Positions 1-10,004 are shown, counted from the first letter of the stretch. The stretch: 64,000 bases of DNA from Xanthomonas hortorum (GCF_024339125.1 NZ_CP101417.1:3359001-3423000); one strand, 5' to 3'. A program made the numbers and translations. The notes: generated by a model not told the origin, from the letters alone.

Positions 1-360
1 CCCAAAGACAAGTCGGCCACCGTCAATGCCACCGTGCGCAAGACCTCGGCCGGTGCGGCCGACCGGATTCCGGTGGTCGCGGTGACCAATCTGGCGCGGT
101 GCCTGCGCGATCTGCAGAAGCAGGGCGTGTGGCTGTACGGTCTGGCCGGCGAAGCCGAGGCGTCGCTGTACAGCGTGGACCTGCGCGGCAATGTCGGGCT
201 CGTGCTCGGTGGCGAGGCCGATGGCCTGCGCCGGCTTACGCGCGAGCATTGCGATGGCCTGGTCAAGATTCCGATGCCGGGCGATATCGAAAGCCTCAAC
301 GTGTCGGTGGCGGCTGGTGTGACCTTGTTCGAAGCCGTGCGCCAACGCCTGGGCGCGTAA
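1..360 (+). CDS. rlmB: 23S rRNA 2'-O-ribose methyltransferase RlmB, C-terminal part
   Basis: The reading frame is open from base 1 and ends at the TAA at 358-360, leaving 119 C-terminal residues; the start lies before the window. The fragment is the SPOUT (SpoU/TrmH) methyltransferase fold with its trefoil-knot motifs: an [11 protein letters not shown] segment, then [11 protein letters not shown], then [15 protein letters not shown]. In this family these motifs bind S-adenosylmethionine and the product methylates a guanosine ribose in domain V of 23S rRNA (G2251 in E. coli). Assignment to RlmB rather than another SpoU paralogue rests on the close match of these motifs; the N-terminal RNA-binding domain is not visible. 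About 250 bases with no supported gene follow. Confidence 0.9.
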   Translation, partial: PKDKSATVNATVRKTSAGAADRIPVVAVTNLARCLRDLQKQGVWLYGLAGEAEASLYSVDLRGNVGLVLGGEADGLRRLTREHCDGLVKIPMPGDIESLNVSVAAGVTLFEAVRQRLGA

Positions 361-614
361 TCGCATTCGCGCCTAGAGATATGCGCGCGGATTGATCGCC
401 AGACCCAAGCCGTCTCGTTCAACACGCACGCGTCGCATGTACTCGCAACAATCGTGCAGTTGCGCGCACGATTGCGCAGATGTCGATCGCGAAGTGTTGC
501 CGGTCGCAGACGCAACGCTTGTGCATCAGCACTTTCGACAACACGCCTATCGATTACCGACGCGCGCATGCGTTATTGCCTACCATATCGTCAGCAAACG
601 GCGTGTTGTGTCCG

Positions 615-3600
615 ATGAATCATGGGGTGGGTGCCTGTCGTACAGGCCAGAGCACGTGCGCCGTCAGGGCGCCGGCACGAGGAGATAGACAGTGGCAGCG
701 CTGGCTCAGTGCCGGTGCCTGGTTGCTGTTGACGTTGTGCGCGTTCGCCGCGGCTGCCGCACCCGCTGCAACGGCGCAATTGCGCGACTACGCGATCGAC
801 AGCTGGAGTTCGCGCAACGGATTGCCGCACAACTCGCTACGCGATATCGCCCAGACCCACGACGGCTACCTGTGGTTCGCCACCTGGGAAGGCCTGGTGC
901 GCTACAACGGGCTGGAATTCAGCGTGATCGATCGCAGCACGCGCCCCGGCTTGCCCGATAACGGCGTCGGCGCGTTGTATGTCGATCGCGATGGCGCACT
1001 GTGGCTGAGCGATGCACGCGGTAATCTTGTGAGTCACAGCGCCGATGGGCAATGGCGGCGCTGGGAGCGAAGAGGGCAATGGCCACAAGCGCTGATCCAC
1101 GCAATGACCATGGATGCGCAAGGCCGCATGTGGTTGTTGTTCGAAGGGCACGGGCTTGGTTGCCTGTGGCCGGATGGGCGCTTCGAGTATTTCCCGCCGC
1201 GCGATGGCGTGCCGCTGCAGAGCAGCTTTCCGCGCATGCTGTTCGACGACCAGGGACGGTTGCTGATCGGCACGCTCGACGGGCTGATTTACCGCGAACT
1301 GGATGGACACATGCATCGCGCGCCTGCGGCGTTCGGCCTGCCGCCCGGCCTGGCATGGCCGTATCGCGCACCGGACGGCAGCATCTGGGTCGTCGCGGGC
1401 GAGCAGTTGTATCGCCTTCAGGGCGAACGCGCCGAGCTGATGCATCGCGTACCGGGGCAGGGACACTTCACTGCGATGCTGCAGGATCGCCATGGCGACC
1501 TGTGGCTGGGCAGCGAAAACCAGGGGTTGCTGCGGATTGGCAGTCATGGGGTGGAGCATTTGCCAGCCGGCCGTAGCCTGCCGACCGGGCGCATCGTCAG
1601 CCTGCGCGAGGATGCCGAAGGCAGCATCTGGGTCGGCGCCAATGGCGGCCTGTTCCGGCTGCGCGAAACCTTGTTCAGCAGTTACAGCCAGCGCGATGGC
1701 TTGAGCGGCGATTACGCCCGCGCGGTGCTGGAGGACCGCGACGGCAGTCTGTGGATCGCCAGCACCGCAGGCCTGGATCGCATGCTGCCAGACGGGAGCA
1801 TCGTGCCGGTGCCGATTGCCATCCCGTCCGGTCGACGGCTCTCAGTGCTGAGTCTGGCGCTGGATCGGCACGGCGACCTGTGGGTGGGCACCTATGCCGA
1901 TGGCGTCTTCGTGTTGCGCGACGGGTGCGTGCTGCGGCACTACGGCGAGGCCGAGGGCATTCCCAGCGGGCATATCCGCGCCATCGTGATCGACGACCAC
2001 GCCGCCGACCACGCAGTGGTGTGGCTGGCCACGCAGCGCGGCGTGGTGAAGTTGGTGGACGGCAAGCGGGTGGCGTTAACGATCGATGGCCTGCCCGATG
2101 GCGTGGTGACTGCGCTGGCGCGCATCGATGGTGCGCTGTGGATTGGCTCGGTCGATGGCGCCGCGGTGCTGCGCGACGGCAAGCTGCAGCAGCTGGAATT
2201 GGAGCGCCTGGGCGGCGCACGCAGCGTGTTCGGGTTTCAAAGCATCGGCAGCGACGTCTGGATCTCGACCGATCGCGGCCTGTATCGCGTGCGCAAAGGC
2301 GCGCTCGCACGCGTGGGCCTGGAGCAGGGCATGCCGGTGGATACGGTGTTCCAGCTGGTCAAGGACCGGCTTGGCAACGCGTGGATCAGCAGCAATCGCG
2401 GCGTCCTGCGCACCGAACTCGGCACGCTCGACGCGGTTGCCGATGGACGCGGCCAGCTCGTCGTCGAACGTTATGGCGAGATCGATGGCATGGGCAACGC
2501 GCAGGCCAATGGCAGTTCCAGCCCGAGCATGATCGCGCGCGCCGACGGCTCGTTGTGGGTGGTCACTGCAGGCGGCATCAGTACGGTCGATCCATCGCGG
2601 TTGCAGCGCTTTCGCGAGCGCCGCGCGCCGCCTGCATTGATCGAGAGCGTGCAGCAGGATGGCCGCCCGCTGGCCTGGCGGCAGCAGGCGAAGCTGCCCG
2701 GCGGGCATCGCTTGAACGTGTCCTACGTCGGCATGAGTTTTCTGTTGCCGGAGCGGATCGAGTACCGCACCCGCCTGGAAGGCCTGGACAACGACTGGAC
2801 CGAACGTGGCCGGCAGCGCAGCGTGGAATTCATCGGCTTGCCGCCCGGCCGCTATCGTTTGCATGTGGCGGCCCGGCACCCTGGCGGTGCTTGGAGTCCG
2901 CACGAGGCGGTGTGGGCGTTCGAGGTCTTGCCGCTGTGGTGGCAACGCCACGACGTGCGTTTTGCGGCAGTGCTGGCTGCGCTGCTTGCGCTCGCCTTGT
3001 TGTACCGGTTGCTGTTGCATCGCTACAAGACCCACAACGCGCGCCTGGCCGAACTGGTGCGCAAACGCACCGAAGATCTGCAATTGCAGGCGCAGCGCCT
3101 GCTGCAGGCCAACCAGGAAAAGAGCGAGCTGCTGACGCGGCTACGCATCAAGTCCGACGTGTTCGAGCGCCAGGCGCACGAAGACGCACTGACCGGGCTC
3201 CCCAATCGTCGCCACTTCGACGAAGCGCTGGCGCGCGACATCAGTCGCGCACGCCGCAGTGGGCGCTCGCTGGTATTGGCGATTCTGGATATCGATCACT
3301 TCAAGCGCATCAACGACCATTACTCGCATGCCAGTGGCGATGCGGTGCTGCACGAAGTGGGTGTGCTACTGATTGCCGCTGCACGTGCCTCGGATCTGCC
3401 GGCCCGGCTGGGCGGCGAAGAATTCGCCCTGCTGCTCGCCGACACTTCGCTGGAAGAGGCGCAGGCGCTATGCCTGCGTATCCGCGCGCTGTTCCATGCG
3501 CGTCAAGACTGGGGCGGCGTGGACGGCCTGCAAGTGACCTTTAGTGCCGGCGTGGCCGAGCTGCGCGATGACGACACCGGCTCATCACTGATGCAACGCG

Positions 3601-3659
3601 CTGACCACGCCTTGTACGAAGCCAAGAGTGCAGGGCGCGACCGGATCTGCGTGGGCTAG
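615..3659 (+). CDS. Membrane-anchored sensor diguanylate cyclase (beta-propeller, Y_Y_Y and GGDEF domains)
   Basis: A 1014-residue protein predicted to make cyclic di-GMP in the cytoplasm in response to an extracytoplasmic signal. A signal-anchor is followed by about 700 residues of two-component-regulator propeller repeats, visible as recurring D-x-x-G-x-L-W-x-(G/A/S) blades. Next come a Y_Y_Y domain (around residues 700-770), one transmembrane helix at about 780-800, a short coiled coil and a C-terminal GGDEF domain. The catalytic signature is G-G-E-E-F at about 933-937. An R-A-S-D inhibitory I-site lies at about 924-927, exactly five residues upstream, so the enzyme should be active and product-inhibited. 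The ATG at 615 was chosen because the signal sequence follows closely; an upstream ATG at 480 would add an unlikely N-terminus. The ligand is unknown. Confidence 0.88.
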   Translation: MNHGVGACRTGQSTCAVRAPARGDRQWQRWLSAGAWLLLTLCAFAAAAAPAATAQLRDYAIDSWSSRNGLPHNSLRDIAQTHDGYLWFATWEGLVRYNGLEFSVIDRSTRPGLPDNGVGALYVDRDGALWLSDARGNLVSHSADGQWRRWERRGQWPQALIHAMTMDAQGRMWLLFEGHGLGCLWPDGRFEYFPPRDGVPLQSSFPRMLFDDQGRLLIGTLDGLIYRELDGHMHRAPAAFGLPPGLAWPYRAPDGSIWVVAGEQLYRLQGERAELMHRVPGQGHFTAMLQDRHGDLWLGSENQGLLRIGSHGVEHLPAGRSLPTGRIVSLREDAEGSIWVGANGGLFRLRETLFSSYSQRDGLSGDYARAVLEDRDGSLWIASTAGLDRMLPDGSIVPVPIAIPSGRRLSVLSLALDRHGDLWVGTYADGVFVLRDGCVLRHYGEAEGIPSGHIRAIVIDDHAADHAVVWLATQRGVVKLVDGKRVALTIDGLPDGVVTALARIDGALWIGSVDGAAVLRDGKLQQLELERLGGARSVFGFQSIGSDVWISTDRGLYRVRKGALARVGLEQGMPVDTVFQLVKDRLGNAWISSNRGVLRTELGTLDAVADGRGQLVVERYGEIDGMGNAQANGSSSPSMIARADGSLWVVTAGGISTVDPSRLQRFRERRAPPALIESVQQDGRPLAWRQQAKLPGGHRLNVSYVGMSFLLPERIEYRTRLEGLDNDWTERGRQRSVEFIGLPPGRYRLHVAARHPGGAWSPHEAVWAFEVLPLWWQRHDVRFAAVLAALLALALLYRLLLHRYKTHNARLAELVRKRTEDLQLQAQRLLQANQEKSELLTRLRIKSDVFERQAHEDALTGLPNRRHFDEALARDISRARRSGRSLVLAILDIDHFKRINDHYSHASGDAVLHEVGVLLIAAARASDLPARLGGEEFALLLADTSLEEAQALCLRIRALFHARQDWGGVDGLQVTFSAGVAELRDDDTGSSLMQRADHALYEAKSAGRDRICVG

Positions 3660-3664
3660 GCGCT

Positions 3665-3844
3665 GGGTATCGGGATTAGGGATTAGGGATTCGCAAAAGC
3701 GAGCTAACTAGCGCTTCCCTTCTCCTGCGGGAGAAGGTGCCCGAAGGGCGGATGAGGGTACGACCACACGCGGTGGTGCCGCCAACTGCTGATTCTTTAA
3801 GCTGAGAAACCCGCTGCTTTTGCGAATCCCCAATCCCCAATCCC
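3665..3844. repeat. Inverted GGGATTN heptad arrays flanking a REP-like hairpin
   Basis: Four GGG tracts at exact 7-base spacing (3665-3688) fit a G3N4 quadruplex pattern on the plus strand. About 140 bases later a C-rich near-complement (3814-3844) forms an imperfect inverted repeat of roughly 28 bases with 3672-3701. Between the arms (about 3716-3763) lies a copy of the hairpin repeat also found at 44.9 and 51.4-51.8 kb. The block fills the gap between the convergent diguanylate cyclase and RNase T genes; no gene is seen in it. Confidence 0.75.
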
Positions 3845-3847
3845 AGC

Positions 3848-4489
3848 TCAAACGGGCCCCGGCCAGGCATTGGCAATCTTGCAAAACAACCGCGCAGTCT
3901 GCTCGGTGTCGTACACCGCGCTATGCGCATCGGCCGCATTCCAGTCCAGGCCCGCAGCTTGTGCCGCGCGCGCCAGCACGGTCTGCCCGTACGCCACACC
4001 GGCCAAGGTCACGGTGTCGAACACGCTGAACGGATGGAACGGATTGCGTTTGTGGCCTACGCGCGCGACTGCCGCGTTGAGGAAGTTCAGATCGAAATGC
4101 GCGTTGTGGCCGACCAGGATCGCGCGCTGGCAGCCGTACTTCTTCACCGCCGCACGCACCGGTGCGAACACATGATCCAGCGCGTCTTTCTCCTGCTTGG
4201 CGAAGCGGAACGGGTGGTCGAGCACGATGCCGGTGATTTCCAGCGACTTCGGGTCGATCTCCAGGCCCGGCGCCGGCACCAGATGTGCGCTGGCGGTTTC
4301 GCCCGGAAAAAAGCGACCGTCGGCATCCATTTCGATCGGCACGCAGGCGATTTCCAGCAGCGCATGTTTGTTCCAGTCGAATCCACCGGTTTCCACATCC
4401 ACCACCACGGGCAGATAGCCGCGAAAGCGCCGCGACATGGGCAAAAAGGAGGAAGCAGGCTGCAGGTCGACCGGTTCGTTCATCGGCAT
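3848..4489 (-). CDS. rnt: Ribonuclease T
   Basis: A 213-residue DEDDh 3'-5' exoribonuclease, the usual length for RNase T, which trims the 3' ends of tRNA and other stable RNAs. Exo I is V-V-V-D-V-E-T-G-G near residue 30, Exo II is H-N-A-H-F-D-L-N-F and Exo III is H-S-A-V-Y-D-T-E-Q, so all four acidic metal ligands and the catalytic His are present. The leader before R-R-F-R-G-Y resembles the short N-terminus of E. coli RNase T, which supports a start at 4489. An in-frame ATG two codons downstream (4483) is equally possible. The gene stands alone and converges on the diguanylate cyclase gene. Confidence 0.93.
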   Translation of the reverse strand: MPMNEPVDLQPASSFLPMSRRFRGYLPVVVDVETGGFDWNKHALLEIACVPIEMDADGRFFPGETASAHLVPAPGLEIDPKSLEITGIVLDHPFRFAKQEKDALDHVFAPVRAAVKKYGCQRAILVGHNAHFDLNFLNAAVARVGHKRNPFHPFSVFDTVTLAGVAYGQTVLARAAQAAGLDWNAADAHSAVYDTEQTARLFCKIANAWPGPV

Positions 4490-4570
4490 AGCCTAGCAGG
4501 TCGCACGCCGTGCTCGATCGTAGCCAGGTGCCGGCCGCACATGCCCTGCGCGCGCAGCGCTCCGGCAAAC

Positions 4571-4602
4571 AAAAGCCCGACCCGCGTTGCCGCGGATCGG
4601 GC
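4571..4602 (-). terminator. Rho-independent terminator of the RcnB-like gene
   Basis: On the minus strand a 12-bp stem (4591-4602 with 4575-4586, one mismatch) with a 4-base loop is followed by a short T-rich stretch. It lies 28 bases past the stop codon of the gene ending at 4631. Confidence 0.7.
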
Positions 4603-4630
4603 CAGTTTGACGACGCATCTGACGGTTCGC

Positions 4631-5041
4631 TTAGTGACCGGCGACCACGCTTGCGATCAGGCCGGTGGCCACTGCAATCAGCACGTAGGTGTTGTCCACC
4701 TGGCGCCATTCGTGCCCGCGCGGCGGCTTGTTCAGATGATGCCTGTGGTAATCGGCGACGCGATTGCCGCGATGGTCCGGCGCCAGGCGCTCGCCACGCC
4801 GGTAAGGCGGGCCGCGGCGGTCGTTGCGGTGATCGTCGTTGTGGGTGCTGCGGCGATCGTCGCGCTTGTCGTCGTGCCTGTCATCACGATGGTCGTCGCG
4901 GCGGTCGTTGCCGCGATCATCGTGACGCTGTGCATTGCGGTCGCGATCATGATCGCGGTCATCGTGTTGCTGAGGCGCAGCGAACGCTGCAGCGGAGGTC
5001 AGCAGCGACAAAGCCATGAGAGATCCAATGATGCGTTTCAT
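4631..5041 (-). CDS. RcnB-family periplasmic protein with a His/Asp/Arg-rich linker
   Basis: A 136-residue exported protein. Residues 1-22 form a Sec signal peptide ending A-A-A-F-A-A. Residues 23-75 are a low-complexity region of D, H and R (repeats such as D-H-R-D-D-R-H-D-D), which could bind metal ions. The C-terminal 50 residues carry the RcnB-family pattern: L-x-x-x-x-R-G-N, then L-N-K-P-P-R-G-H-E-W, then a hydrophobic Y-V-L-I-A-V-A-T-G-L-I segment. RcnB of E. coli helps nickel/cobalt homeostasis in the periplasm. Whether this homologue does so is inference, since no efflux pump gene is adjacent. A terminator follows the gene. Confidence 0.72.
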   Translation of the reverse strand: MKRIIGSLMALSLLTSAAAFAAPQQHDDRDHDRDRNAQRHDDRGNDRRDDHRDDRHDDKRDDRRSTHNDDHRNDRRGPPYRRGERLAPDHRGNRVADYHRHHLNKPPRGHEWRQVDNTYVLIAVATGLIASVVAGH

Positions 5042-5172
5042 CTGCGTACTCCTGCGTCACAGGAACGGCCTGTGTGATTTCACCCTAGGCGTGATTAGCT
5101 GAATACGTAATGAAATAAAGCGTTTCGGCTGGTTTCAGCGTGTCGGTGGCTGTTGCCGGCACGCGTCTTGAA

Positions 5173-5877
5173 TCAAATGACGCAGGTGGTGTCGTCGCGC
5201 TTTACTCGCGGCGGCAGCGGCTGTTCGCCATGCACCAGGAACCACACGTTCTCGGCGATGTTGGTCGCGTGGTCGCCGATGCGCTCCAGATTCTTGGCCA
5301 TGAACAGCAGATGCGTGCAGGGAGTGATGTTGCGCGGGTCCTCCATCATGTAGGTCAGCAATTCGCGAAACAGCGCGGTGTACTGCGCGTCCAGGCGTGC
5401 ATCTTCATCGCGTACGCGAATCGCCGCATCGGCATCCTTGTTGCGATAGGCCTGCACGGCTTCGCGCACGGCATGCGCGGCCATCTGGCCCAGCGCACGC
5501 AGGCCCACGGTCTGTGGCAGCGGCGGTGCAGAGTTGAGCGCGATCGAGCGCTTGGCCACGTTGGCCGCGTAATCGCCGATGCGTTCGATGTCGGCAGGAA
5601 TACGCAGGCCGGCCAGGATCTCGCGCAGGTCGCGCGCCATCGGACCACGCAACGCCAGGCGCATCACGTCGTGGCTGATCGCATGCTCCAGCGCATCGAT
5701 CGCTTCGTCGTTGACCACGATGCGATGTGCGGCGTTGTCGTCGCGACGCTCCACCACATCCAGCGCGGCTTCCAGCTGCGCCACCGCCGTGTCGCCCATG
5801 CGCACGATCTCGGCGACAAGACGGTGCTGCTCCTCGTCGTAGCTTTTGACGATATGGTCGTTGAGGTGCTGGTTCAT
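5173..5877 (-). CDS. phoU: Phosphate signalling regulator PhoU
   Basis: A 234-residue all-helical protein with two PhoU repeats. The hallmark metal-binding motif occurs twice, as R-I-P-A-D-I-E-R-I-G-D-Y-A-A-N and L-E-R-I-G-D-H-A-T-N-I-A-E. PhoU links PstB to the PhoR sensor kinase and keeps the Pho regulon off when phosphate is plentiful. The ATG at 5877 gives the expected M-N-Q-H-L start; an upstream ATG at 5934 adds 19 atypical residues. It is the last gene of the minus-strand pst cluster, 128 bases after pstB. I saw no clear terminator after it. Confidence 0.95.
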   Translation of the reverse strand: MNQHLNDHIVKSYDEEQHRLVAEIVRMGDTAVAQLEAALDVVERRDDNAAHRIVVNDEAIDALEHAISHDVMRLALRGPMARDLREILAGLRIPADIERIGDYAANVAKRSIALNSAPPLPQTVGLRALGQMAAHAVREAVQAYRNKDADAAIRVRDEDARLDAQYTALFRELLTYMMEDPRNITPCTHLLFMAKNLERIGDHATNIAENVWFLVHGEQPLPPRVKRDDTTCVI

Positions 5878-6005
5878 CGTGATCTCGATTCGTGGCAGTG
5901 GTGGATGTCCGCCGTCACCTTGGCGACATCGCACGTGATGTTGATGTCGTGCCGGGCGGTGCGGCGGAGCTGCGTCAATGCGGCATTGCGATGTTTCGCC
6001 CTACA

Positions 6006-6866
6006 TCAACCGAAACGACCGGTGATGTAATCCTCGGTCTGCTGCTTGGACGGCTGGGAAAAGATCGTTTCGGTGCGGTCGTGTTCGATCAGATCGCCCA
6101 GATACATGAAGGCGGTGTAGTCGGACACGCGCGCGGCCTGCTGCATGTTGTGGGTCACGATCACGATGGTGTATTCGCGCTTGAGTTCTTCCACCAGCTG
6201 CTCGATGCGGCTGGTGGAAATCGGATCCAGCGCCGAGGTCGGTTCGTCCAGTAGCAACACATCCGGTCGCAGCGCCACCGCACGTGCGATGCACAGGCGC
6301 TGCTGCTGACCGCCGGACAGACCCAGCGCGCTTTGCCCCAGCTTGTCCTTGACCTCGTCCCACAGCGCACCTTGACGCAGCGCCTGCTCGACACGGTTCT
6401 GCATGTCGGCCTTGGACAGTTTTTCGTGGTGGCGAATGCCGTAGGCGACGTTTTCGAAGATCGTCATCGGAAACGGCACCGGCTTCTGAAACACCATGCC
6501 GACCTTGCTGCGCAGCCGGTTCATCGGGTACTTCGGCGACAGGATGTTTTCACCGTCCAGCAGCACTTCGCCGCGCGCTTCCATCTTCGGATACAGCGCA
6601 TAGATGCGATTGAAGATGCGCAACAAGGTCGACTTGCCGCAACCCGAAGGCCCGATCAGCGCGGTGACACGCTTTTCCGGAATCTCGATGTTGATGCTCT
6701 TGAGCGCGTGGTACTTGTCGTAATAGAAATCCAGATTGCGTGCGGCCACCTTCACCGGCGCCTGCGCCGTCGGCGCCCCCTTGGCGGCCGGGACAGCGAT
6801 GCGATGCATCGGCTTGGCGTTTTGGAGATCGTTCATGTCGGGTGTCCGGAAGGAAAGGTCAGTCAT
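6006..6866 (-). CDS. pstB: Phosphate ABC transporter ATP-binding protein PstB
   Basis: A 286-residue ABC ATPase that powers phosphate import through PstC/PstA. Walker A is G-P-S-G-C-G-K-S-T, the signature is L-S-G-G-Q-Q-Q-R-L and Walker B is [12 protein letters not shown], followed by a V-T-H-N-M-Q-Q switch histidine. The start at 6866 overlaps the end of pstA by 8 bases, which suggests translational coupling. An in-frame ATG at 6836 would shorten the protein by 10 residues, and neither site has a strong ribosome binding site. The family-typical core begins near residue 40, so the N-terminal 35 residues are a lineage-specific extension. Confidence 0.95.
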   Translation of the reverse strand: MTDLSFRTPDMNDLQNAKPMHRIAVPAAKGAPTAQAPVKVAARNLDFYYDKYHALKSINIEIPEKRVTALIGPSGCGKSTLLRIFNRIYALYPKMEARGEVLLDGENILSPKYPMNRLRSKVGMVFQKPVPFPMTIFENVAYGIRHHEKLSKADMQNRVEQALRQGALWDEVKDKLGQSALGLSGGQQQRLCIARAVALRPDVLLLDEPTSALDPISTSRIEQLVEELKREYTIVIVTHNMQQAARVSDYTAFMYLGDLIEHDRTETIFSQPSKQQTEDYITGRFG

Positions 6867-7722
6867 TGGAAATCTTGTTGCGCAATAGCAGCGCGCGTGC
6901 GCCCAGGCTCACCAACAACACGAACGCGGTCAGTACCAGTGCGCCGGACCAGGCCAGGGTCTGCCAGGTCTCGTAGGGGCTGCCGGCGAACTGATTCATG
7001 ATCACCGGCACGCTGGCCATCGGCTGAAAGATGTTGCTGTTCCAATATTGATTGCCGAAGGCGGTGAACAGCAGTGGCGCGGTCTCGCCGCTGATGCGTG
7101 CCAGCGCCAGCAGGATGCCGGTGAGAATGCCGGCCGAGGCGGCGCGATACAGCACCTGCACGGTGACCTTCCACTGCGGGATGCCGAGCGACAACGCCGC
7201 TTCGCGCATCTGCGCCGGCACCAGACGCAACATTTCGTCGGTGGTCCGCACCACCACCGGCAGCACGATGAAGGCCAGCGACAACGCACCTGCAAACGCC
7301 GAGAAGCGCCCGCCGGTCTGCATTACGTACAGCGTGTAGACGAACAGGCCGAGCACGATCGACGGCGCCGACAACAGAATGTCGTTGACGAAACGCACCA
7401 CCAAACCGGTCTTGCGCGCATTGCCGTATTCGGCCAGCCAGGTACCGGCGGCAATGCCGAGCGGGGTGCCGATCGCCAGCGCCAGGCCGCACATCACCGC
7501 ACTGCCGAAGAAGGCGTTGAGCAAACCACCTTCCTGCATCGGCGGCGGTGTCATCTTGGTAAACAAATTGAGGTCGATGCCCGGCACGCCCTTGGACAAC
7601 AGGGTCCACAGGATCCAGGCCAGGAAGAACAGCCCGAACAACGCGGTGACGCACGACAGCAGCAGCGCCACCACATTGATCACGCGGCGGCGGTTGTAGA
7701 GGGATTGCGAGACCGAGGACAT
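6859..7722 (-). CDS. pstA: Phosphate ABC transporter permease PstA
   Basis: A 287-residue inner-membrane permease with six predicted transmembrane helices, starting with one at residues 15-40. It carries the binding-protein-dependent permease EAA-like loop near the middle ([12 protein letters not shown]). With PstC it forms the phosphate channel. Its start codon overlaps the stop of pstC in a TGATG arrangement and its end overlaps pstB, so pstC-pstA-pstB are translationally coupled. Confidence 0.95.
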   Translation of the reverse strand: MSSVSQSLYNRRRVINVVALLLSCVTALFGLFFLAWILWTLLSKGVPGIDLNLFTKMTPPPMQEGGLLNAFFGSAVMCGLALAIGTPLGIAAGTWLAEYGNARKTGLVVRFVNDILLSAPSIVLGLFVYTLYVMQTGGRFSAFAGALSLAFIVLPVVVRTTDEMLRLVPAQMREAALSLGIPQWKVTVQVLYRAASAGILTGILLALARISGETAPLLFTAFGNQYWNSNIFQPMASVPVIMNQFAGSPYETWQTLAWSGALVLTAFVLLVSLGARALLLRNKISND

Positions 7723-8696
7723 CAGTTGCCCTCCCGACGCGACAGCTGCATCAGCATGAAGCGCGCAATCGCCAGCACGATGAAGGTCACGATGAACAAG
7801 ACAAAGCCGAGCAGCAACAACGCCGAGCGATATGTTTCGGTGGCCTCGCCGAAGTCATTGGCGATCAAGGCAGCGATGGTGGTGCCAGGCTCCAGCAGCG
7901 ACGGCGACAGCCGCACCGTGTTGCCGACCACGAATGCCACTGCCATGGTTTCGCCCAGCGCCCGGCCCAGGCCCAGAAACACACCGCCAATCACCGCAGA
8001 GCGGGTGTACGGCAGCACGATGTCCCAGCTGACTTCCCACTTGGTCGATCCCAGCGCGTAGGCCGATTCCTTCAAACGCGTGGGCACGGTCAGAAACACT
8101 TCGCGCATCACCGAAGAGATAAACGGAATCACCATGATCGCCAGCACGAAGCCTGCGGTCAGCAAGCCGATCCCCAGCGGCGGGCCCTGAAACAACGGGC
8201 CGATCAACGGCAGCGTGCCCAGGTGATCGTTGAGCCAGGGCGTCACGTGCTCGGTCATCACCGGCACCAGCACGAACAGGCCCCACATGCCGTAGATGAT
8301 CGACGGGATGCCGGCCAGCAATTCGATCGCGGTACCCACCGGGCCGCGCAACCAGCGCGGCGCCACCTCGGTGAGGAAGAATGCGATGCCGAAACTCACC
8401 GGCACCGCAATCACCATCGCGATCAACGCGGTGACCAGGGTGCCGTAGATCGGCGCCAGTGCACCGTATTTGTTTTCCACCGGATTCCAGTCGGCGGAAT
8501 AGAAAAAGCTCAGGCCCTGCATCTGCAAGGCATGGCGTCCGCCCCACAGCATCGACAGCGCGGCGCTGCCGAGCGCCAGCAGGACGAAAACGACCGTGGC
8601 GGCCAACGCAAGCTTGAACAGGCGATCGGCGCGCGCATCGCGCAGATCGCGGCCGCGTGGTGCGGTCATCGCTTCGGGAATGGCGGTGGCATTCAT
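7722..8696 (-). CDS. pstC: Phosphate ABC transporter permease PstC
   Basis: A 324-residue inner-membrane permease, partner of PstA. It has six hydrophobic helices and the conserved permease loop K-E-S-A-Y-A-L-G-S-T-K-W near residue 220, together with the family segment I-P-S-I-I-Y-G-M-W-G. It starts 112 bases after the stop of the lipoprotein-type pstS and shares one base with pstA. That 112-base gap holds a short GC hairpin near 8713-8730 and no gene. Confidence 0.95.
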   Translation of the reverse strand: MNATAIPEAMTAPRGRDLRDARADRLFKLALAATVVFVLLALGSAALSMLWGGRHALQMQGLSFFYSADWNPVENKYGALAPIYGTLVTALIAMVIAVPVSFGIAFFLTEVAPRWLRGPVGTAIELLAGIPSIIYGMWGLFVLVPVMTEHVTPWLNDHLGTLPLIGPLFQGPPLGIGLLTAGFVLAIMVIPFISSVMREVFLTVPTRLKESAYALGSTKWEVSWDIVLPYTRSAVIGGVFLGLGRALGETMAVAFVVGNTVRLSPSLLEPGTTIAALIANDFGEATETYRSALLLLGFVLFIVTFIVLAIARFMLMQLSRREGN

Positions 8697-8808
8697 TCGA
8701 TTGGACTCGTCACCCGCGCAATCGCGGGAGCGTGAGACAACAGGAACGGCGAGGCGCCCGCAGGCACCTCACCGCAGCGCAACCCGCCACGACAGCGGGT
8801 GCAGGGCA

Positions 8809-9903
8809 TCACTTGAACTCGCTGGCCCAGTAGGTCTGGATCTGCTTCACCAGTTCCGGCGGCAGCGGCACGTAATGCAGTTCGCTGGCCTGGGTCTGGC
8901 CGTTTTCCAGCGCCCACTTGAAGAACTCCAGCTTCGCCTTGCTGCGCACCGCATCCTTGGGCTGCTTGTGCATCAGCATGAAGTTGGTGGCGGTGATCGG
9001 CCAGGCCTTCTCGCCCGGTGCATTGGTGATCACCAGATTGAAGTCCTTGGCATTGGCCCAGTCGGCGCTGGCGGCCGCGGCGGCGAAGCTTTCCGCATTC
9101 GGCTCCACCCACTGGCCGGCTGCATTCTGCAGCGAGGCGTAGGGCATCTTGTTCTGCAGGGCGTAGGCCAGTTCGACGTAACCGATCGAACCCTTGATTT
9201 GCTGCACGTACGAGGCAACACCTTCATTGCCCTTGCCGCCGACGCCACCCGGCCATTGCACGGAGGTGCCTTCGCCGACCTTGCTCTTCCACTCCGGGCT
9301 GACCTTGGACAGGTAGTTGGAGAAGTTGAAGGTGGTGCCCGAGCCATCCGAGCGATGCACCAGGTTGATCTTGGTCGCCGGCAGGGTCACGCCCGGGTTG
9401 GCCGCGACAATCGCCGCGTCGTTCCACATCGTGACCTTGCCCAGGAAGATGTCGCCCAGCAGCGCGCCGGTCAGACGCAGCTTGCCCGGTGCGATGCCTT
9501 CCAGATTAATCACCGGCACCACGCCGCCGATCGCCGACGGGAACTGGCCCAGACCTGCCTGGGCAAGCTCGGCGCTGTCCAGCGGCTTGTCGGTCGAACC
9601 GAAGTCCACCGTGCCGGCCTTGATCTGCGCAATACCGCCGCCGGAGCCGATCGATTGGTAATTGACCTTGTTGCCGGTGGCGGCGTTGTAATCGGCCGAC
9701 CACTTGGACACCAGCGGGTAGATGAAGGAGGCACCGGCGCCGGAGATTTCAGCGATCTTGCTGTCCCCGGCGGTGGCGCCTGCGCTGGGAGCGCTCTTGG
9801 CGGTGTCGCCGGACTGCGCATCCTTGCCGCCGGGCGAACACGCGGCCAGGGCGAGGGCGATGGTGAGAGACAGGGCGGTCAGGCTGGCCGACTGCAGTTT
9901 CAT
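8809..9903 (-). CDS. pstS: Phosphate-binding protein PstS, lipoprotein type
   Basis: A 364-residue phosphate-binding protein. A signal peptide ends in the lipobox L-A-A-C with Cys22, so this copy should be lipid-anchored in the periplasm. A 30-residue Gly/Ser/Ala-rich linker follows, then the PstS fold with its phosphate-contact motifs G-A-G-A-S-F-I-Y-P, S-I-G-S-G-G-G, D-F-G-S-T-D and H-R-S-D-G-S-G-T. It lies directly upstream of pstC. The neighbouring paralogue (10092-11111) matches over the mature domain but lacks the lipobox and linker, so the two are an ancient tandem pair with different anchoring. Confidence 0.94.
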   Translation of the reverse strand: MKLQSASLTALSLTIALALAACSPGGKDAQSGDTAKSAPSAGATAGDSKIAEISGAGASFIYPLVSKWSADYNAATGNKVNYQSIGSGGGIAQIKAGTVDFGSTDKPLDSAELAQAGLGQFPSAIGGVVPVINLEGIAPGKLRLTGALLGDIFLGKVTMWNDAAIVAANPGVTLPATKINLVHRSDGSGTTFNFSNYLSKVSPEWKSKVGEGTSVQWPGGVGGKGNEGVASYVQQIKGSIGYVELAYALQNKMPYASLQNAAGQWVEPNAESFAAAAASADWANAKDFNLVITNAPGEKAWPITATNFMLMHKQPKDAVRSKAKLEFFKWALENGQTQASELHYVPLPPELVKQIQTYWASEFK

Positions 9904-10004
9904 GGAAGCTCCGAGGCTGGATTGGCCGGGTGTCCGGCAGACGACGCTATGAAATGATGTTTTTGTTACACACGCATGACAGTGCCTTCTGGCGAAGGCA
10001 TCAC

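Noticed and set aside
480..614. Extension of the diguanylate cyclase to an ATG at 480
   Set aside because: The added residues are Cys/Arg/Thr-rich with no homology and would bury the signal sequence 65 residues inside; the ATG at 615 is a better start.
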